Assembly (NCBI GenBank): GCA_945893145.1
Contig: CAMDDZ010000034.1
Location: 1 to 54,996, forward strand
Direction: 5' to 3'
Source of the DNA: Rhodoplanes serenus
GTDB lineage: Bacteria; Pseudomonadota; Alphaproteobacteria; Rhizobiales; Xanthobacteraceae
DNA: 54,996 nt
Positions 41,807 to 51,434 of this stretch are shown one piece after another. Position 1 is the first letter of the stretch. Each line of letters starts with the position of its first letter. The notes below the pieces were generated by a model. It did no database searches and was not told the DNA's origin. It saw nothing but the letters and a program-made list of their open reading frames with translations. A program made the translations under genes and the position numbers.

Positions 41807-42808
41807 CTAGTCGGCCTTGGCGCCCGATGCCTTCACCACTTTGGCCCACAGCGTCACCTCCTTGTCGAGGTCGGCAGCATATTCTTCCGGCGTGCTTGGC
41901 AGCGGCTCGGCGCCTTCGAGCGCGAGACGCTTGCGCACCTCGTCGCTCGCGAGCGCCGCGTTGAGCGCCTTGTTCAGCTTCTCGATGATCGGACGCGGCA
42001 CGCCGGCCGGCGCCACCAGCGCGTAACGCAGAACGGCCTCGAAGCCGGGGACGCCCTGCTCGGCAATGGTCGGGATTTCCGGGGCGAGCTTCGAGCGCGT
42101 CAGACTCGTCACCGCCAGCATCCGCATATTGCCGCTCTTGGCATTTTCGTAAGTTGCCGGGATCGGTGCGAACGCCGCCGGGATATGGCCGCCGATCAGG
42201 TCGCTCAGCGCGGGTCCGGTGCCCTTGTAGGGCACGTGCACGAGCTTGATGCCGGTCTCGGTTGCGAAATACTCGCCGCAGACGTGGCTGACGGTGCCGA
42301 TGCCGGCCGAGCCGAAGCTGACCTTGCCGGGGTTTGCCTTCGCGTAGGCGATGAACTCGGGGACGGTCTTGGCCGGAAACGAGGGATGCACCACCAAGGT
42401 GTTGGGCGCAGTGGCGACGCGTCCGATCGCGGCGAAATCCTTGCGCGGATCATAGCCGACGTTGGAATAGAGGTTCGGGCCGATGGCGAGCGTGCCGGTA
42501 TAGCCAAGACCGATGGTGTAGCCATCCGGGTCGGATTTCGCGAGCGCCCGCGTGCCGACCGTTCCGCCGGCGCCGGCACGATTGTCGATGACGACCTGGG
42601 CGCCCAGCGCTTCGGCGAGCTTGTCGCTTACCGAGCGGATCACGATGGTGGTGCTGCCACCGGGCGGGAACGGAATGATGAGGGTGATCGGACGGGCCGG
42701 ATAGTCCTGAGCGAAGGCGGCCGTCTTGGCGAGTATCGTGGCCACCGTGCCGGCCGCGAAAGCGCGCCGTGTGATCACGGGCGTGGTCTCGGGCGTAGTC
42801 TTGGGCAT
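41807..42808 (-). CDS. Bug/TctC-family periplasmic binding protein (tandem copy 1 of 3, Tat-type)
   Basis: 333 residues from the ATG at 42808 with AAAGGA upstream. The open frame continues to 43219 but that part has no family match. The start contains PVITRRAFAAGTVATILAK, a good twin-arginine signal, unlike the Sec signals of its two siblings. The mature part begins YPARPITLIIPFPPGGSTTI; the usual Asp after PPGG is Thr here, so the ligand contact may differ. NVGYDPRKDFAAIG and HVPYKGTGPALSDLIGG are conserved. Confidence 0.9.
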   Translation of the reverse strand: MPKTTPETTPVITRRAFAAGTVATILAKTAAFAQDYPARPITLIIPFPPGGSTTIVIRSVSDKLAEALGAQVVIDNRAGAGGTVGTRALAKSDPDGYTIGLGYTGTLAIGPNLYSNVGYDPRKDFAAIGRVATAPNTLVVHPSFPAKTVPEFIAYAKANPGKVSFGSAGIGTVSHVCGEYFATETGIKLVHVPYKGTGPALSDLIGGHIPAAFAPIPATYENAKSGNMRMLAVTSLTRSKLAPEIPTIAEQGVPGFEAVLRYALVAPAGVPRPIIEKLNKALNAALASDEVRKRLALEGAEPLPSTPEEYAADLDKEVTLWAKVVKASGAKAD

Positions 42809-43206
42809 GTCGGTTCCTTTGCCAGGCTGTTTCCTCGCCGCCGGGTCGCTCGCCCAGTTCGGCCGGGTCACTGTCGCCCAATCCTCACAATAGATAAATG
42901 CGTCATAGTGCGGGAGCCGGTATGGCCTGGTCGGATATGTTCCTGAAGGGCTCAGGGACAACGATGTCCGGCTGGTCACCGATGTGCCGGTCAATGTGCT
43001 GACGCCGTGCGATCCGACGCTGATTCGAAATCGCTCCATGGAGGGATTGGGAACTGGCCGCGGCGGCGCGCCAGACGCCTGATTTGCGACACGTTCTTTG
43101 GCTTTTGTTGACGATATCCGCCGGGGGCAGCGGGCCGCGACAATTTCGGTTGCCTGCGCTCGCCCACATGCCGCTATGATACAGGCCACTGCCGTCGGGT
43201 CTGCGT
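42809..43206. other. Divergent intergenic region with a coding-like stretch
   Basis: 398 nt between the Tat-type Bug gene (minus) and the histidine kinase (plus), expected to hold both promoters. Around 42920-43081 the plus strand has about 50 stop-free codons with strong G/C third positions (reading VPEGLRDNDVRLVTD) but no start codon. It may be the tail of a lost gene. I see no RNA or hairpin. Confidence 0.3.
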
Positions 43207-45447
43207 ATGGAACAGACAATCCGAGATTCGCGGAGCGCGATGCCCGATCGCAATCTCAACGCCACTGCTCAACCTGCCGCCGCGCCCGGAGCTCCTGGCT
43301 CGTCGCCGCCCGGTTCCGCTATGCGCGGCCGCTCGATTGGCGCCGCGGTCCGGCTTCTGCACGTGTTGCTCGTGGTCTCCGTGGTGGTGCCGGTTCTTGC
43401 ATTCGGTTTTGCCGCCTGGTTCGACTGGCGGGAAATTGGCAAGGAATCCCTGCAAACGTCGGCGCGGACCGTGCAGATTCTGCGCGAACATGCGCTCAAG
43501 GTTTTCGAGTCGCACGAGTTCGCAATCGATCAGATCGAGGAACGGATCGCCGGCATGGATTGGCCGGCGATCCGCGCGTCACAAGAGCTGCAGCAATATC
43601 TCGCACGGCTGGCGCGCCGTCAGCATGTCCTGACCGGCATCGCGCTAATCGATCCGGACGGCAAGGCCGCCGCCGTTTCCACCGCCTATCCGGCCCCCAA
43701 ACTCGATTTTTCCGACCGGCCGCAATACACCACCGCCAAGGCCGGCAATCGGAACATCGTGATCGGCGACCCGCTGGCCGGCCGCGTCACCGGCGAACGC
43801 GTGGTCATCGTCAGCCGGGCGCGCCGCACGCCGGACGGGACGTTCGATGGCGTTGTCGCCATTGGTATTTCGCTCAATCGCTTTGCTGAATTCTACCGCG
43901 GTATCACCTCGGTGGAGGAGAATTCGGTCACGCTGGCGCGCACCGACGGCGTGGTGCTGGTTCGCGAGCCCGCGCCCACGTCCGACGCTTCGAAGCTCAC
44001 GCCAAACAGTGGTTTCATGCGCTCGATTCGCACCGGCGAGTCGGTCTATCGCACGGTCGGCGAGCTCGACGGTATCGAGCGCGTTCACACCATCGTGCCG
44101 GTCGGCAACTTTCCAGTTTATGTCAGCTACGGACTGAGTCTGAGCGGGTTGCGCAGCATGTGGCTGCTCGATCTGCTGCTGTTCGGCGCCTTTTCACTTG
44201 CCGCGTCGGCCGGATTGTTTTCGGTCAGCCTCTTGGCGCTGCGCCGCGTGCGCAACGAACAGCAGCTGGTGGAGCAGTGGCGTGACGAGATCCATCGCCG
44301 CGAGCAGGCTGAAAGCGCGCTGCAGCAGACCCAGAAGATGGATGCGCTAGGGAAGCTCACCGGCGGCGTTGCGCATGACTTCAACAACCTGCTGATGGTC
44401 ATCAGCGGCAACATCGGACTTCTGAAAAAGAAAGCCGCGGGCGTCGGCGCCGACCGGCAGATCACGGCCATCGAGCACGCAGCGCGCAACGGCGAGGCGC
44501 TGACCCGCAAGCTTCTGGCGTTCTCACGCCGCGGCTTGGCGAAAGCCACCTCGATCGATCTTACGCCGTTTGCCGCGAAGGTCGTTGACCTGCTCAAGCC
44601 CTCGCTGCCGGCGGAGGTGGAGATTGCCGCCAACATCCCGCCCGGCGTCTGGTACGTGCGCGCCGATGCCTCCGATCTCGAGCTCTCCCTCGTCAACGTC
44701 GTGCTCAACGCGCGCGATGCGATGAGCAAGGGCGGCGCGATCATGCTGTCGGCGGAGAACCGGATCTTGCGTGCCGACGATCCGGCGACCGAGCACCTGG
44801 CCGGCGATTTCGTCGCGCTTTCGGTTCGCGACACCGGCACTGGCATCTTGCCGGAGCATCTCCCGCGCGTGTTCGAGCCGTTCTTCACCACCAAGGATGT
44901 CGGTCGCGGCACCGGCCTGGGCCTCAGTCAGGTTTATGGCTTTGCCAAGCAGAACGCCGGTGCTGTCACGATCGACAGCACGCCCGGACGCGGCACCACG
45001 GTGACGATTTTTCTGCCGCGCGCCGAGGCGCTTGCAGTGCAGCCGGCTGAGCGCCGGCCCGCGGAGATCAAAAAATCCAGCGCGGTGCTGCTAGTCGAGG
45101 ACAATGAGGACGTGGCGGAGGCCGCGACCGCGATGCTGGAAAGCCTCGGCTGCACCGTGAAGCACGCCATGGCGGCCGAGCCCGCGCTGACCATGCTGGC
45201 GTCCGGGGCGAAGTTCGATCTCGTTCTGTCCGACATCGTGATGCCAGGCGGGCTCGATGGCGTCGAACTGGCGCGCATGCTGCGCACGCGCTATCCGTCG
45301 CTCCCGGTGCTGCTGACGACCGGCTACAGCACCGCGGCGCAAAAGGCCGCGGGCGAGAAGTTTCCGATCCTGCTCAAGCCCTATCAGATCGAAGAATTGC
45401 AGCGTGCCATCGGCGAGGCCGTCAACGGCGCGACGGTCCAGCCATAA
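43207..45447 (+). CDS. Membrane hybrid sensor histidine kinase with C-terminal receiver
   Basis: 746 residues. One membrane helix (about 48-72) precedes a periplasmic Cache/PDC-like sensor (about 75-310), with a second helix (about 318-343), then HisKA with phospho-His390 in GGVAHDFNNLL. The ATPase domain contains VVLNARDAMS, DTGTGILPEH and GTGLGLSQVYGFAKQ. The receiver (about 620-740) has acceptor Asp676 in LVLSDIVMP and Lys in LLKPYQ. No output regulator is adjacent, so phosphate flows to a distant partner or back. The ATG at 43240 (12th codon) has a better GGAG site and may be the true start. Confidence 0.92.
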   Translation: MEQTIRDSRSAMPDRNLNATAQPAAAPGAPGSSPPGSAMRGRSIGAAVRLLHVLLVVSVVVPVLAFGFAAWFDWREIGKESLQTSARTVQILREHALKVFESHEFAIDQIEERIAGMDWPAIRASQELQQYLARLARRQHVLTGIALIDPDGKAAAVSTAYPAPKLDFSDRPQYTTAKAGNRNIVIGDPLAGRVTGERVVIVSRARRTPDGTFDGVVAIGISLNRFAEFYRGITSVEENSVTLARTDGVVLVREPAPTSDASKLTPNSGFMRSIRTGESVYRTVGELDGIERVHTIVPVGNFPVYVSYGLSLSGLRSMWLLDLLLFGAFSLAASAGLFSVSLLALRRVRNEQQLVEQWRDEIHRREQAESALQQTQKMDALGKLTGGVAHDFNNLLMVISGNIGLLKKKAAGVGADRQITAIEHAARNGEALTRKLLAFSRRGLAKATSIDLTPFAAKVVDLLKPSLPAEVEIAANIPPGVWYVRADASDLELSLVNVVLNARDAMSKGGAIMLSAENRILRADDPATEHLAGDFVALSVRDTGTGILPEHLPRVFEPFFTTKDVGRGTGLGLSQVYGFAKQNAGAVTIDSTPGRGTTVTIFLPRAEALAVQPAERRPAEIKKSSAVLLVEDNEDVAEAATAMLESLGCTVKHAMAAEPALTMLASGAKFDLVLSDIVMPGGLDGVELARMLRTRYPSLPVLLTTGYSTAAQKAAGEKFPILLKPYQIEELQRAIGEAVNGATVQP

Positions 45448-45519
45448 CGCCAGCCATCGTTCCGGGGCGTGCCGTCCCCAACCGATCGCGCGAATGGCTT
45501 ACGCGAATGGCTTAATCGC

Positions 45520-46485
45520 CTACTGAAGCGTGACCTTGGCGATGCGGATCACCTCGCCCCAGCGCTTGGTGTCGGCCTTCACCAGGTCGGCCATTTCCTG
45601 TGGCGTGCCGCCGACGGCGGTCAGGTGCATCCCGGCAAAGCGGGCTTTGACTTCGGGTAGCTGCAGCACTTGGTTTACCGCAGCGTTCAGCCTGGCGATG
45701 ACCGCAGCCGGCGTCTTGGGTGGCGCCGAGATGGCATTCCAGGTGTCGGAGACAAAATTCGCCACGCCCGACTCCTGGAGCGTCGGCATGTCCGGCAGCT
45801 CCGCAAGCCGCTTTGCCGTGGTCACGGCGAGCAGCCTGGCGGTGCCGGCCTTGTGCTGCTCGATCGAGGTCGCCAGCTCGTTAAAGAACACATCGACGTG
45901 GCCGCCCAGCAGATCGTTCAGTGCCGGCGCGGTGCCGCGATACGGCACGTGATTCATCTTGGTGCCGACCAGCATGTCGAACATGACGCCGGCCAGGTGC
46001 GAGGTCGTGCCGTTGCCTTGCGAGGCGTAGTTCACCTTGCCGGGATTGGCCTTCACGTAGGCGATGAACTCGGCGACGTTCTTCGCCGGAAAATCCTTGC
46101 GGACCAGTAGCGTGTTGGCGATCGCCGACATGGTCGCGACCGGCGTCAGGTTGGCAGGATCGTAGGGCAGCGTCTTGAACAGCAGCGGTGCGGTGGTGAT
46201 CGGCGCAGGCTGCGAAGCGAGCAGCGTGTAGCCATCGGGATCGGAGTTATAGACGAGCTCGGTGCCGAGATTGCCGGACTGGCCGCCCTTGTTTTCGACC
46301 ACGACCGGCTGGCCGAGGAACTGCGGCAGCTTGTCGGCGATGATCCGCGTCACCGTATCGACTCCGCCGCCGGCCGGCAGGCACACGACGATCTTGATCG
46401 GCCTGCTCGGAAAATCCTGGGCCTCTGCCGGCGCGGCCGCAAGCAGCGCGGCCGCAATGGCAGTCGTGGCGAAAAACTTCAACAT
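45520..46485 (-). CDS. Bug/TctC-family periplasmic binding protein
   Basis: 321 residues. A Sec signal (MLKFFATTAIAAALLAAAPA, cut near AEAQ) precedes FPSRPIKIVVCLPAGGGVDT. The chain keeps VVVENKGGQSGNLGTELV, AYVKANPGKVNYASQG and HVPYRGTAPALNDLLGG. A Cys replaces the usual Pro/Val before PAGG. GAGGAA lies 8 nt before the ATG. It is preceded 112 nt upstream by the flavin hydroxylase gene on the same strand and is convergent with the histidine kinase. Confidence 0.92.
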   Translation of the reverse strand: MLKFFATTAIAAALLAAAPAEAQDFPSRPIKIVVCLPAGGGVDTVTRIIADKLPQFLGQPVVVENKGGQSGNLGTELVYNSDPDGYTLLASQPAPITTAPLLFKTLPYDPANLTPVATMSAIANTLLVRKDFPAKNVAEFIAYVKANPGKVNYASQGNGTTSHLAGVMFDMLVGTKMNHVPYRGTAPALNDLLGGHVDVFFNELATSIEQHKAGTARLLAVTTAKRLAELPDMPTLQESGVANFVSDTWNAISAPPKTPAAVIARLNAAVNQVLQLPEVKARFAGMHLTAVGGTPQEMADLVKADTKRWGEVIRIAKVTLQ

Positions 46486-46597
46486 TGTGCGTTCCTCGAA
46501 AGCGTTGGCGGACGTGCCGATTTTGGCGTTGCGCCTGATTGCCGGGGCGAGGCCGAAAAGTCAATTTGCCGCGGTGTCGCGCATGGCTGCGCCGCGT

Positions 46598-48265
46598 TCA
46601 GCCTGCGCCGACAACCCGCGCGATCATGCGGTCCGGATCGGTTGGCGGCGCGTCGCCGCGCCAGGCGATATATTGATCGGGCCGGATCAGCGCGAGATCG
46701 CAGCCGTAGAGATCGCGCGCGTCGCCACCCGGCACATCGAGCACGGTGAGCGGCACTTTGAGTTTGCGCGCCGCGCCCTCGATTGCTCCGGTGTCCGCGG
46801 CGCTGCCGCCGAGCCGCAGCAGCGTGAAGCCGCGGCCGAGCCGGTCGTAGAGCGAGTCGCCATAGCCGCGGCCCGTGCCAAGCCAATAATGCGGCGCGCG
46901 GCCGCCCGGCACGCCGGACGGCGTGTAGCGCACGAAGTCGTCGGATGGCGGCGCGGCGCCGTCGGACACGATGATGGGCGAGCCGTCGTAACGCGAGCCG
47001 AGCTGCACGCCGACCGAGGCGAACTCCTCGCCCATCGTTGCGACATGCGCGCTGACCTCGCGCCGCGCCGCTTCGCCGGCCGGCGAATCCTCCTCGATGG
47101 CGGCGTGCACCGGCATGCCAGCCAGGTGCTTGTTCAACTCGCGTGCCGCGATGGTGTTGCGTTGCGCGATCGGCCGCCGCTCTGTCTCGTAGGATTGCAG
47201 CAGGCCCGCGCCGCCCCAGCCTTGCACCAATGCGGCAAGCTTCCAGGCGAGATTGGAGGCGTCGTCGATGCCAGTGTTCATGCCGAAGCCGCCGGTCGGC
47301 GTGAACAGATGGGCGGCGTCGCCGGCGAGCGCCACACGCCCGGCAACGAAACGGTCGGCGACCAGCGCGACGCCCGCGGTCCACGGCCAGTGGCCGATGA
47401 CGTGAATCGGAATTGCGGCGCCGACGGCGCGCTGCATATGAGAGACCATCTCCGCGTCGGTCGGTACGCGGCCGGTGTCGTCGCCCTTGGAGAACACCAG
47501 GAATTCGTCGTCGCGGTTGAGCGAGATGATGGTGGCGCGGGCGTCGGGATTGATGGTCCAGTATTGCCAGCCGTGCTGATGCACGAGAATGTCACGGTAG
47601 AACGTGGGCGCGCGTAGGTAGGTCGCGTTCATGCGCCCGCCATAGTGCGGCGTGTCGAGCGTGCCGAAGCCGCTGTAGCGCAAGGCGAGCGAGCGGCGCA
47701 CGAAACTTCGTCCGCCGTCGGCGCCGGCGAGATATTGCGCCCGCCAAGTCTCCCGGCTTTTGCCGTCGGTGGCTTCGACCGTCACACTTTCGGCATCGTC
47801 GTCGACCTTGTCGACCTGCCAGCCGTATCGCATCGTGATGTTCGGCCGCGCGCGCACCTGATCGAGCAGGAACATCTCGATGTACATCTGGTTGGCGCGA
47901 AGCAACGGCTCGGGCACCTGATCGGTGGCTGCGGACTCAGCCACCACGCGGCGCTTCTCCGCCTCGGACGGCTGCCGGATGCGGCCGAGCGGCCAGCCGT
48001 TGAGGCGGGTGAAGTAGCTGATGTCCATGGGGCGATTGATCGGCAAGCAGAGATCGCGGATCTGCTGAGCGAAGCCAAGCCGCCGGTGGTGCTCCATGGT
48101 GCGGCTGTTGTGGGTCGAGCCTTTCGGGTGGCGGCGCACCTCCAACTCGGGATTGAAGATCACCGAGCGCACGCCGTAATGATCGAGGAACAGCGCCAGC
48201 ATCATGCCGACCGGCCCGCCGCCCGCGATGGCGACCGGAATTTGCTTCACATCGCTTGCTGGCAT
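46598..48265 (-). CDS. FAD-dependent aromatic-ring-hydroxylase-type monooxygenase
   Basis: 555 residues. The FAD loop IPVAIAGGGPVGMMLALFLD starts near residue 9; the second FAD motif GRVALAGDAAHLFTPTGGFG lies near 300. The C-terminal thioredoxin-like part (about 430-550) is typical of the phenol hydroxylase/TfdB branch. Such enzymes put one oxygen atom on aromatic or polyketide-like substrates with NAD(P)H. The gene starts 8 nt after the E1-like gene stop, indicating a common transcript with the E1-like and cyclase-like genes. The actual aromatic substrate is unknown. Confidence 0.9.
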   Translation of the reverse strand: MPASDVKQIPVAIAGGGPVGMMLALFLDHYGVRSVIFNPELEVRRHPKGSTHNSRTMEHHRRLGFAQQIRDLCLPINRPMDISYFTRLNGWPLGRIRQPSEAEKRRVVAESAATDQVPEPLLRANQMYIEMFLLDQVRARPNITMRYGWQVDKVDDDAESVTVEATDGKSRETWRAQYLAGADGGRSFVRRSLALRYSGFGTLDTPHYGGRMNATYLRAPTFYRDILVHQHGWQYWTINPDARATIISLNRDDEFLVFSKGDDTGRVPTDAEMVSHMQRAVGAAIPIHVIGHWPWTAGVALVADRFVAGRVALAGDAAHLFTPTGGFGMNTGIDDASNLAWKLAALVQGWGGAGLLQSYETERRPIAQRNTIAARELNKHLAGMPVHAAIEEDSPAGEAARREVSAHVATMGEEFASVGVQLGSRYDGSPIIVSDGAAPPSDDFVRYTPSGVPGGRAPHYWLGTGRGYGDSLYDRLGRGFTLLRLGGSAADTGAIEGAARKLKVPLTVLDVPGGDARDLYGCDLALIRPDQYIAWRGDAPPTDPDRMIARVVGAG

Positions 48266-48273
48266 GCCGCGGC

Positions 48274-50679
48274 TCAGCCGAGCGCGCGCAGATGGCGGAT
48301 CGGCCGGCCGGGTGCTATCGATTCCGCGGCCGCCACGATGGCGTTGGCGTCGATGCCATAGTGCCGGTAGAGCTCAGCGATCGAGCCGGTCTGGCCGAAG
48401 TGCTCGACGCCGAGCGGCCGCACGCGGTGGCCGTGCACCGCGCCGAGCCAGGCCAGCGTCGCCGGATGGCCGTCGAGCACGCTGACAATGCCGCAGTTGC
48501 CGGGAAGCTCCGCGAACAGCCGTTCGATATGCGAGCGCGCATGCACGAGACCGCGCTCGCGCGCGCGTTGCGCCGCCGTCCAGCCGGCGTTGAGCCGGTC
48601 GGCCGAGGTGACGGCGAGGAGGCCGACGTCGCGGCGGTCCTCCGCCATCAGGCCGATGGCCTGGATCGCTTCCGGCGCGACCGCGCCGGTGTAGGCCACG
48701 ACAACCTGGCAGTTCGGGCCTGGCTCGCGCAGCCAATAGGCGCCATCGACGATGGCTTGGCGCAGTGCGGGCGTCATGGTGCGCTTGATCTGCTCGACCG
48801 GGCGGGTGGAGAGGCGGAGATAAATCGAGCCGCCGGTCTCATCGCGCAGCCAGTTGTGCTCGGAGGCTGCGCGGTCACCGTCCTTCTGAATATAAGCAAA
48901 GGCGAACGCCATGATGGCCGCAAGCTCATCGACGAATGCCGGCTCGAATGCTGCGAGTCCATCCTGCGCCATGCCGATCAGCGGCTGCGCGATCGACTGG
49001 TGCGCGCCGCCCTCGGGCGCGAGCGTGATGCCGGACGGCGTTGCCACCACGATGAAGCGAGCCTCCTGGTAGCAGGCGTAGTTGAGCGCATCGAGCCCGC
49101 GCGCAATGAACGGATCGTAGAGCGTGCCGACCGGCAGCAACCGCTCGCCGTTGATCGAATGCGAAAGGCCGAGCGCGGAGAGAAGAACAAAAAGATTCAT
49201 CTCGGCAATGCCGAGCTCGATGTGCTGGCCCTTGGGCGAGAACTCCCAATTGAACGTCGAGGGAATACGCTCGCTCTTGAACGTATCGGCCATGTTTTCG
49301 CGGGCGAACAGGCCGCGGCGGTTGACCCAGGGTCCGAGATTGGTCGAGACCGTGACGTCCGGCGACGTGGTGACGATGCGCTCGGCGAGCGGGGATTTCT
49401 GGCGCGCGATTTCGTTGAGGATGGCGCCGAAGCCGAATTGCGTGGACATTTCCGGCTGGATCGTCACCGCAAGCTCATCCGGCACCGTGACGGGCTGCGC
49501 CGTGAGCCGGCGCGGCCCACCCGAGGCGAACGGCACGCGGTCGAGGAATTTTTGCAAGCGATCGGCGCCGATGCCGAGACCTTCGAACTTGTCCCACTCG
49601 TGGCCCGGCCGGACCTTCATGATTTCGCGGAACGTGTCCATCTGCGCCGGTGTCATCAGGCCGGCGTGATTGTCTTTGTGTCCCGCGATGGGAAGCCCGA
49701 AGCCCTTGACCGTGTAGGCGATGAAGCAAGTCGGCCGGTCGTGATCGATCCGGTCGAAGGCTTCGACCACGGAGGGGAGGTCGTGGCCGCCGAGATTGTT
49801 CATCAGGCGGGCGAGTTCATCGTCGCTCCGCTGCTCGATCAGCTTGGTGGCGGCGCCTTGATCGCCGATCTCGTCGAGCAGGCGCTTGCGCCACGCTGCG
49901 CCGCCCTGGAACACCAGCGCGGAATAGAGCTGGTTCGGGCAGGCATCGATCCATTTCTTGAGCGTCTCGCCGCCCGGCTCCTTGAAGGCAGCCTGCTGCA
50001 GCGAGCCGTATTTCAGGATCACCACGTCCCAGCCGAAATTCTTGAAAAGCTGCTCGTAGCGCTCCCACAGGCCTTCGCGCACCACGGCATCGAGGCTCTG
50101 GCGGTTGTAGTCGATGACCCACCAGCAATTGCGCAGGCCCTGCTTCCAGCCCTCCAGCAGGGCCTCGAAGATGTTGCCCTCGTCGAGCTCGGCGTCGCCG
50201 ACTAGCGCAATCATGCGGCCTTCCGGGCGCGCCTTGCCCCAGCCGTGGGCGCGGACGTAGTCCTGCACCAGCGAGGAGAACAGTGTCTGCGCCACGCCGA
50301 GCCCAACCGAGCCGGTGGAGAAATCGACGTCGTCGGTGTCCTTGGTGCGCGACGGATAGGATTGCGCGCCCTTGTAGCCGCGGAAGTTTTCGAGCTTCTC
50401 GCGAGTCTGCCGGCCGAGCAGATACTGGATCGCGTGGTAAATCGGCGACGCGTGCGGCTTAACCGCGACGCGGTCCTGCGGCCGCAGGCCGCGGAAGTAG
50501 AGCGCCGTCATGATGGTGGCCAGCGAGGCCGACGACGCCTGGTGGCCGCCGACCTTCAACCCATCGGTGTGCTCGCGCAGGTGATTGGCGTGATGGATGG
50601 TCCAACTCGCGAGCCAAAGCACCTTGCGCTCGAGCTCGCGCAGCACATCGAATTCGCCAGATGAAATCTTGTCGCTCAT
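48274..50679 (-). CDS. Transketolase-like 2-oxoacid dehydrogenase E1 (AceE-type homodimeric)
   Basis: 801 residues, somewhat shorter than E. coli AceE (887). The thiamine-diphosphate site is GDAELDEGN (161-169) with Asn192 (IDYNRQSLD). The N-terminal HANHLREHTDGLKVGGHQAS and STGSVGLGVAQTLFSSLVQD are AceE-like. The middle domain has GIAEMNLFVLLSALGLSHSI with the activating Glu. No E2 or E3 genes are nearby, so it may use distant lipoyl partners or a non-pyruvate 2-oxoacid, as proposed for the MdeB branch (2-oxobutyrate). It lies between the cyclase and flavin hydroxylase genes (25 and 8 nt). Confidence 0.88.
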   Translation of the reverse strand: MSDKISSGEFDVLRELERKVLWLASWTIHHANHLREHTDGLKVGGHQASSASLATIMTALYFRGLRPQDRVAVKPHASPIYHAIQYLLGRQTREKLENFRGYKGAQSYPSRTKDTDDVDFSTGSVGLGVAQTLFSSLVQDYVRAHGWGKARPEGRMIALVGDAELDEGNIFEALLEGWKQGLRNCWWVIDYNRQSLDAVVREGLWERYEQLFKNFGWDVVILKYGSLQQAAFKEPGGETLKKWIDACPNQLYSALVFQGGAAWRKRLLDEIGDQGAATKLIEQRSDDELARLMNNLGGHDLPSVVEAFDRIDHDRPTCFIAYTVKGFGLPIAGHKDNHAGLMTPAQMDTFREIMKVRPGHEWDKFEGLGIGADRLQKFLDRVPFASGGPRRLTAQPVTVPDELAVTIQPEMSTQFGFGAILNEIARQKSPLAERIVTTSPDVTVSTNLGPWVNRRGLFARENMADTFKSERIPSTFNWEFSPKGQHIELGIAEMNLFVLLSALGLSHSINGERLLPVGTLYDPFIARGLDALNYACYQEARFIVVATPSGITLAPEGGAHQSIAQPLIGMAQDGLAAFEPAFVDELAAIMAFAFAYIQKDGDRAASEHNWLRDETGGSIYLRLSTRPVEQIKRTMTPALRQAIVDGAYWLREPGPNCQVVVAYTGAVAPEAIQAIGLMAEDRRDVGLLAVTSADRLNAGWTAAQRARERGLVHARSHIERLFAELPGNCGIVSVLDGHPATLAWLGAVHGHRVRPLGVEHFGQTGSIAELYRHYGIDANAIVAAAESIAPGRPIRHLRALG

Positions 50680-50704
50680 CCCGTTTCGCGTATCCGTCTG
50701 AACA

Positions 50705-51391
50705 TTAGAGGCCGAACACCGCCACCGCGCGCACCGGCGAGCCGGTGCCGTTGCGCCACTTCAGCGGCAGGCAGATGAACGTGAACTGGCCCTGGCCGAG
50801 CAGGGACTCCAGATTGCACAGGCTTTCCAGGTGCGTGATGTTGAGCTCGAGGCACGCCTTGTGCACCAGCGCGTTGACCTTGCCCTCGGGGCCCGGCCGC
50901 ATCGAGTCGATGCCGAAATGCACCACGCCCTGCTTGGCGAGCCATTCGGTCGCGGCGACGTTCACGCCCGAATTGTCGGTCGCATATTCCTTGCGCGGGA
51001 AGGTGCGCTCGTGATGACCGGTGCAGAGCAGCACCGTGCCGTTCTTCGGCACCGGCACGCCAGCCTTCTTCACCGCGGCTTCGAGGTCGGCCGGTGTGAT
51101 TTCGGCGCGCGGTGCGATGTGGCGCAGGTCGATGCAGATGCCGGGCACGATACAGTTTTCAAGCGGATACTCGTTCATCGGCGTGCCGGTGATGCCGAAG
51201 TGGCGTGGCGCGTCGATGTGTGTGCCGCCGTGGTCGGGCATCGAGATGAACATCACGCTGTTGCCTTGCACGTTGCCGGATTCGGCAAAAGCCTCCTCGT
51301 GCGTCTTCCAGACGCCGTGAATGATCGGCGGCTGGCCCGGATAAGACGGCGTGCGGTGGTAGAGCTCGCGGCTCAGATCGACGATCTTCAT
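50705..51391 (-). CDS. Cyclase-family (kynurenine-formamidase-like) metal hydrolase
   Basis: 228 residues from the ATG at 51391. The metal-binding signature is HGGTHIDAPRHF (54-65), giving His54, His58, Asp60 and His64. LLCTGHHERTFP and GIDSMRPGPEGK are typical later parts. Members hydrolyse amides, lactones or formyl groups; kynurenine formamidase and isatin hydrolase are known cases. The open frame runs further upstream to 51598 but that part is low-complexity shadow. It follows the Bug protein gene by 43 nt and precedes the E1-like gene by 25 nt. Confidence 0.9.
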   Translation of the reverse strand: MKIVDLSRELYHRTPSYPGQPPIIHGVWKTHEEAFAESGNVQGNSVMFISMPDHGGTHIDAPRHFGITGTPMNEYPLENCIVPGICIDLRHIAPRAEITPADLEAAVKKAGVPVPKNGTVLLCTGHHERTFPRKEYATDNSGVNVAATEWLAKQGVVHFGIDSMRPGPEGKVNALVHKACLELNITHLESLCNLESLLGQGQFTFICLPLKWRNGTGSPVRAVAVFGL

Positions 51392-51434
51392 GTGCGGTTC
51401 CTCATTACTGCGTCGCGCGCGCTCCCGCGCATTG

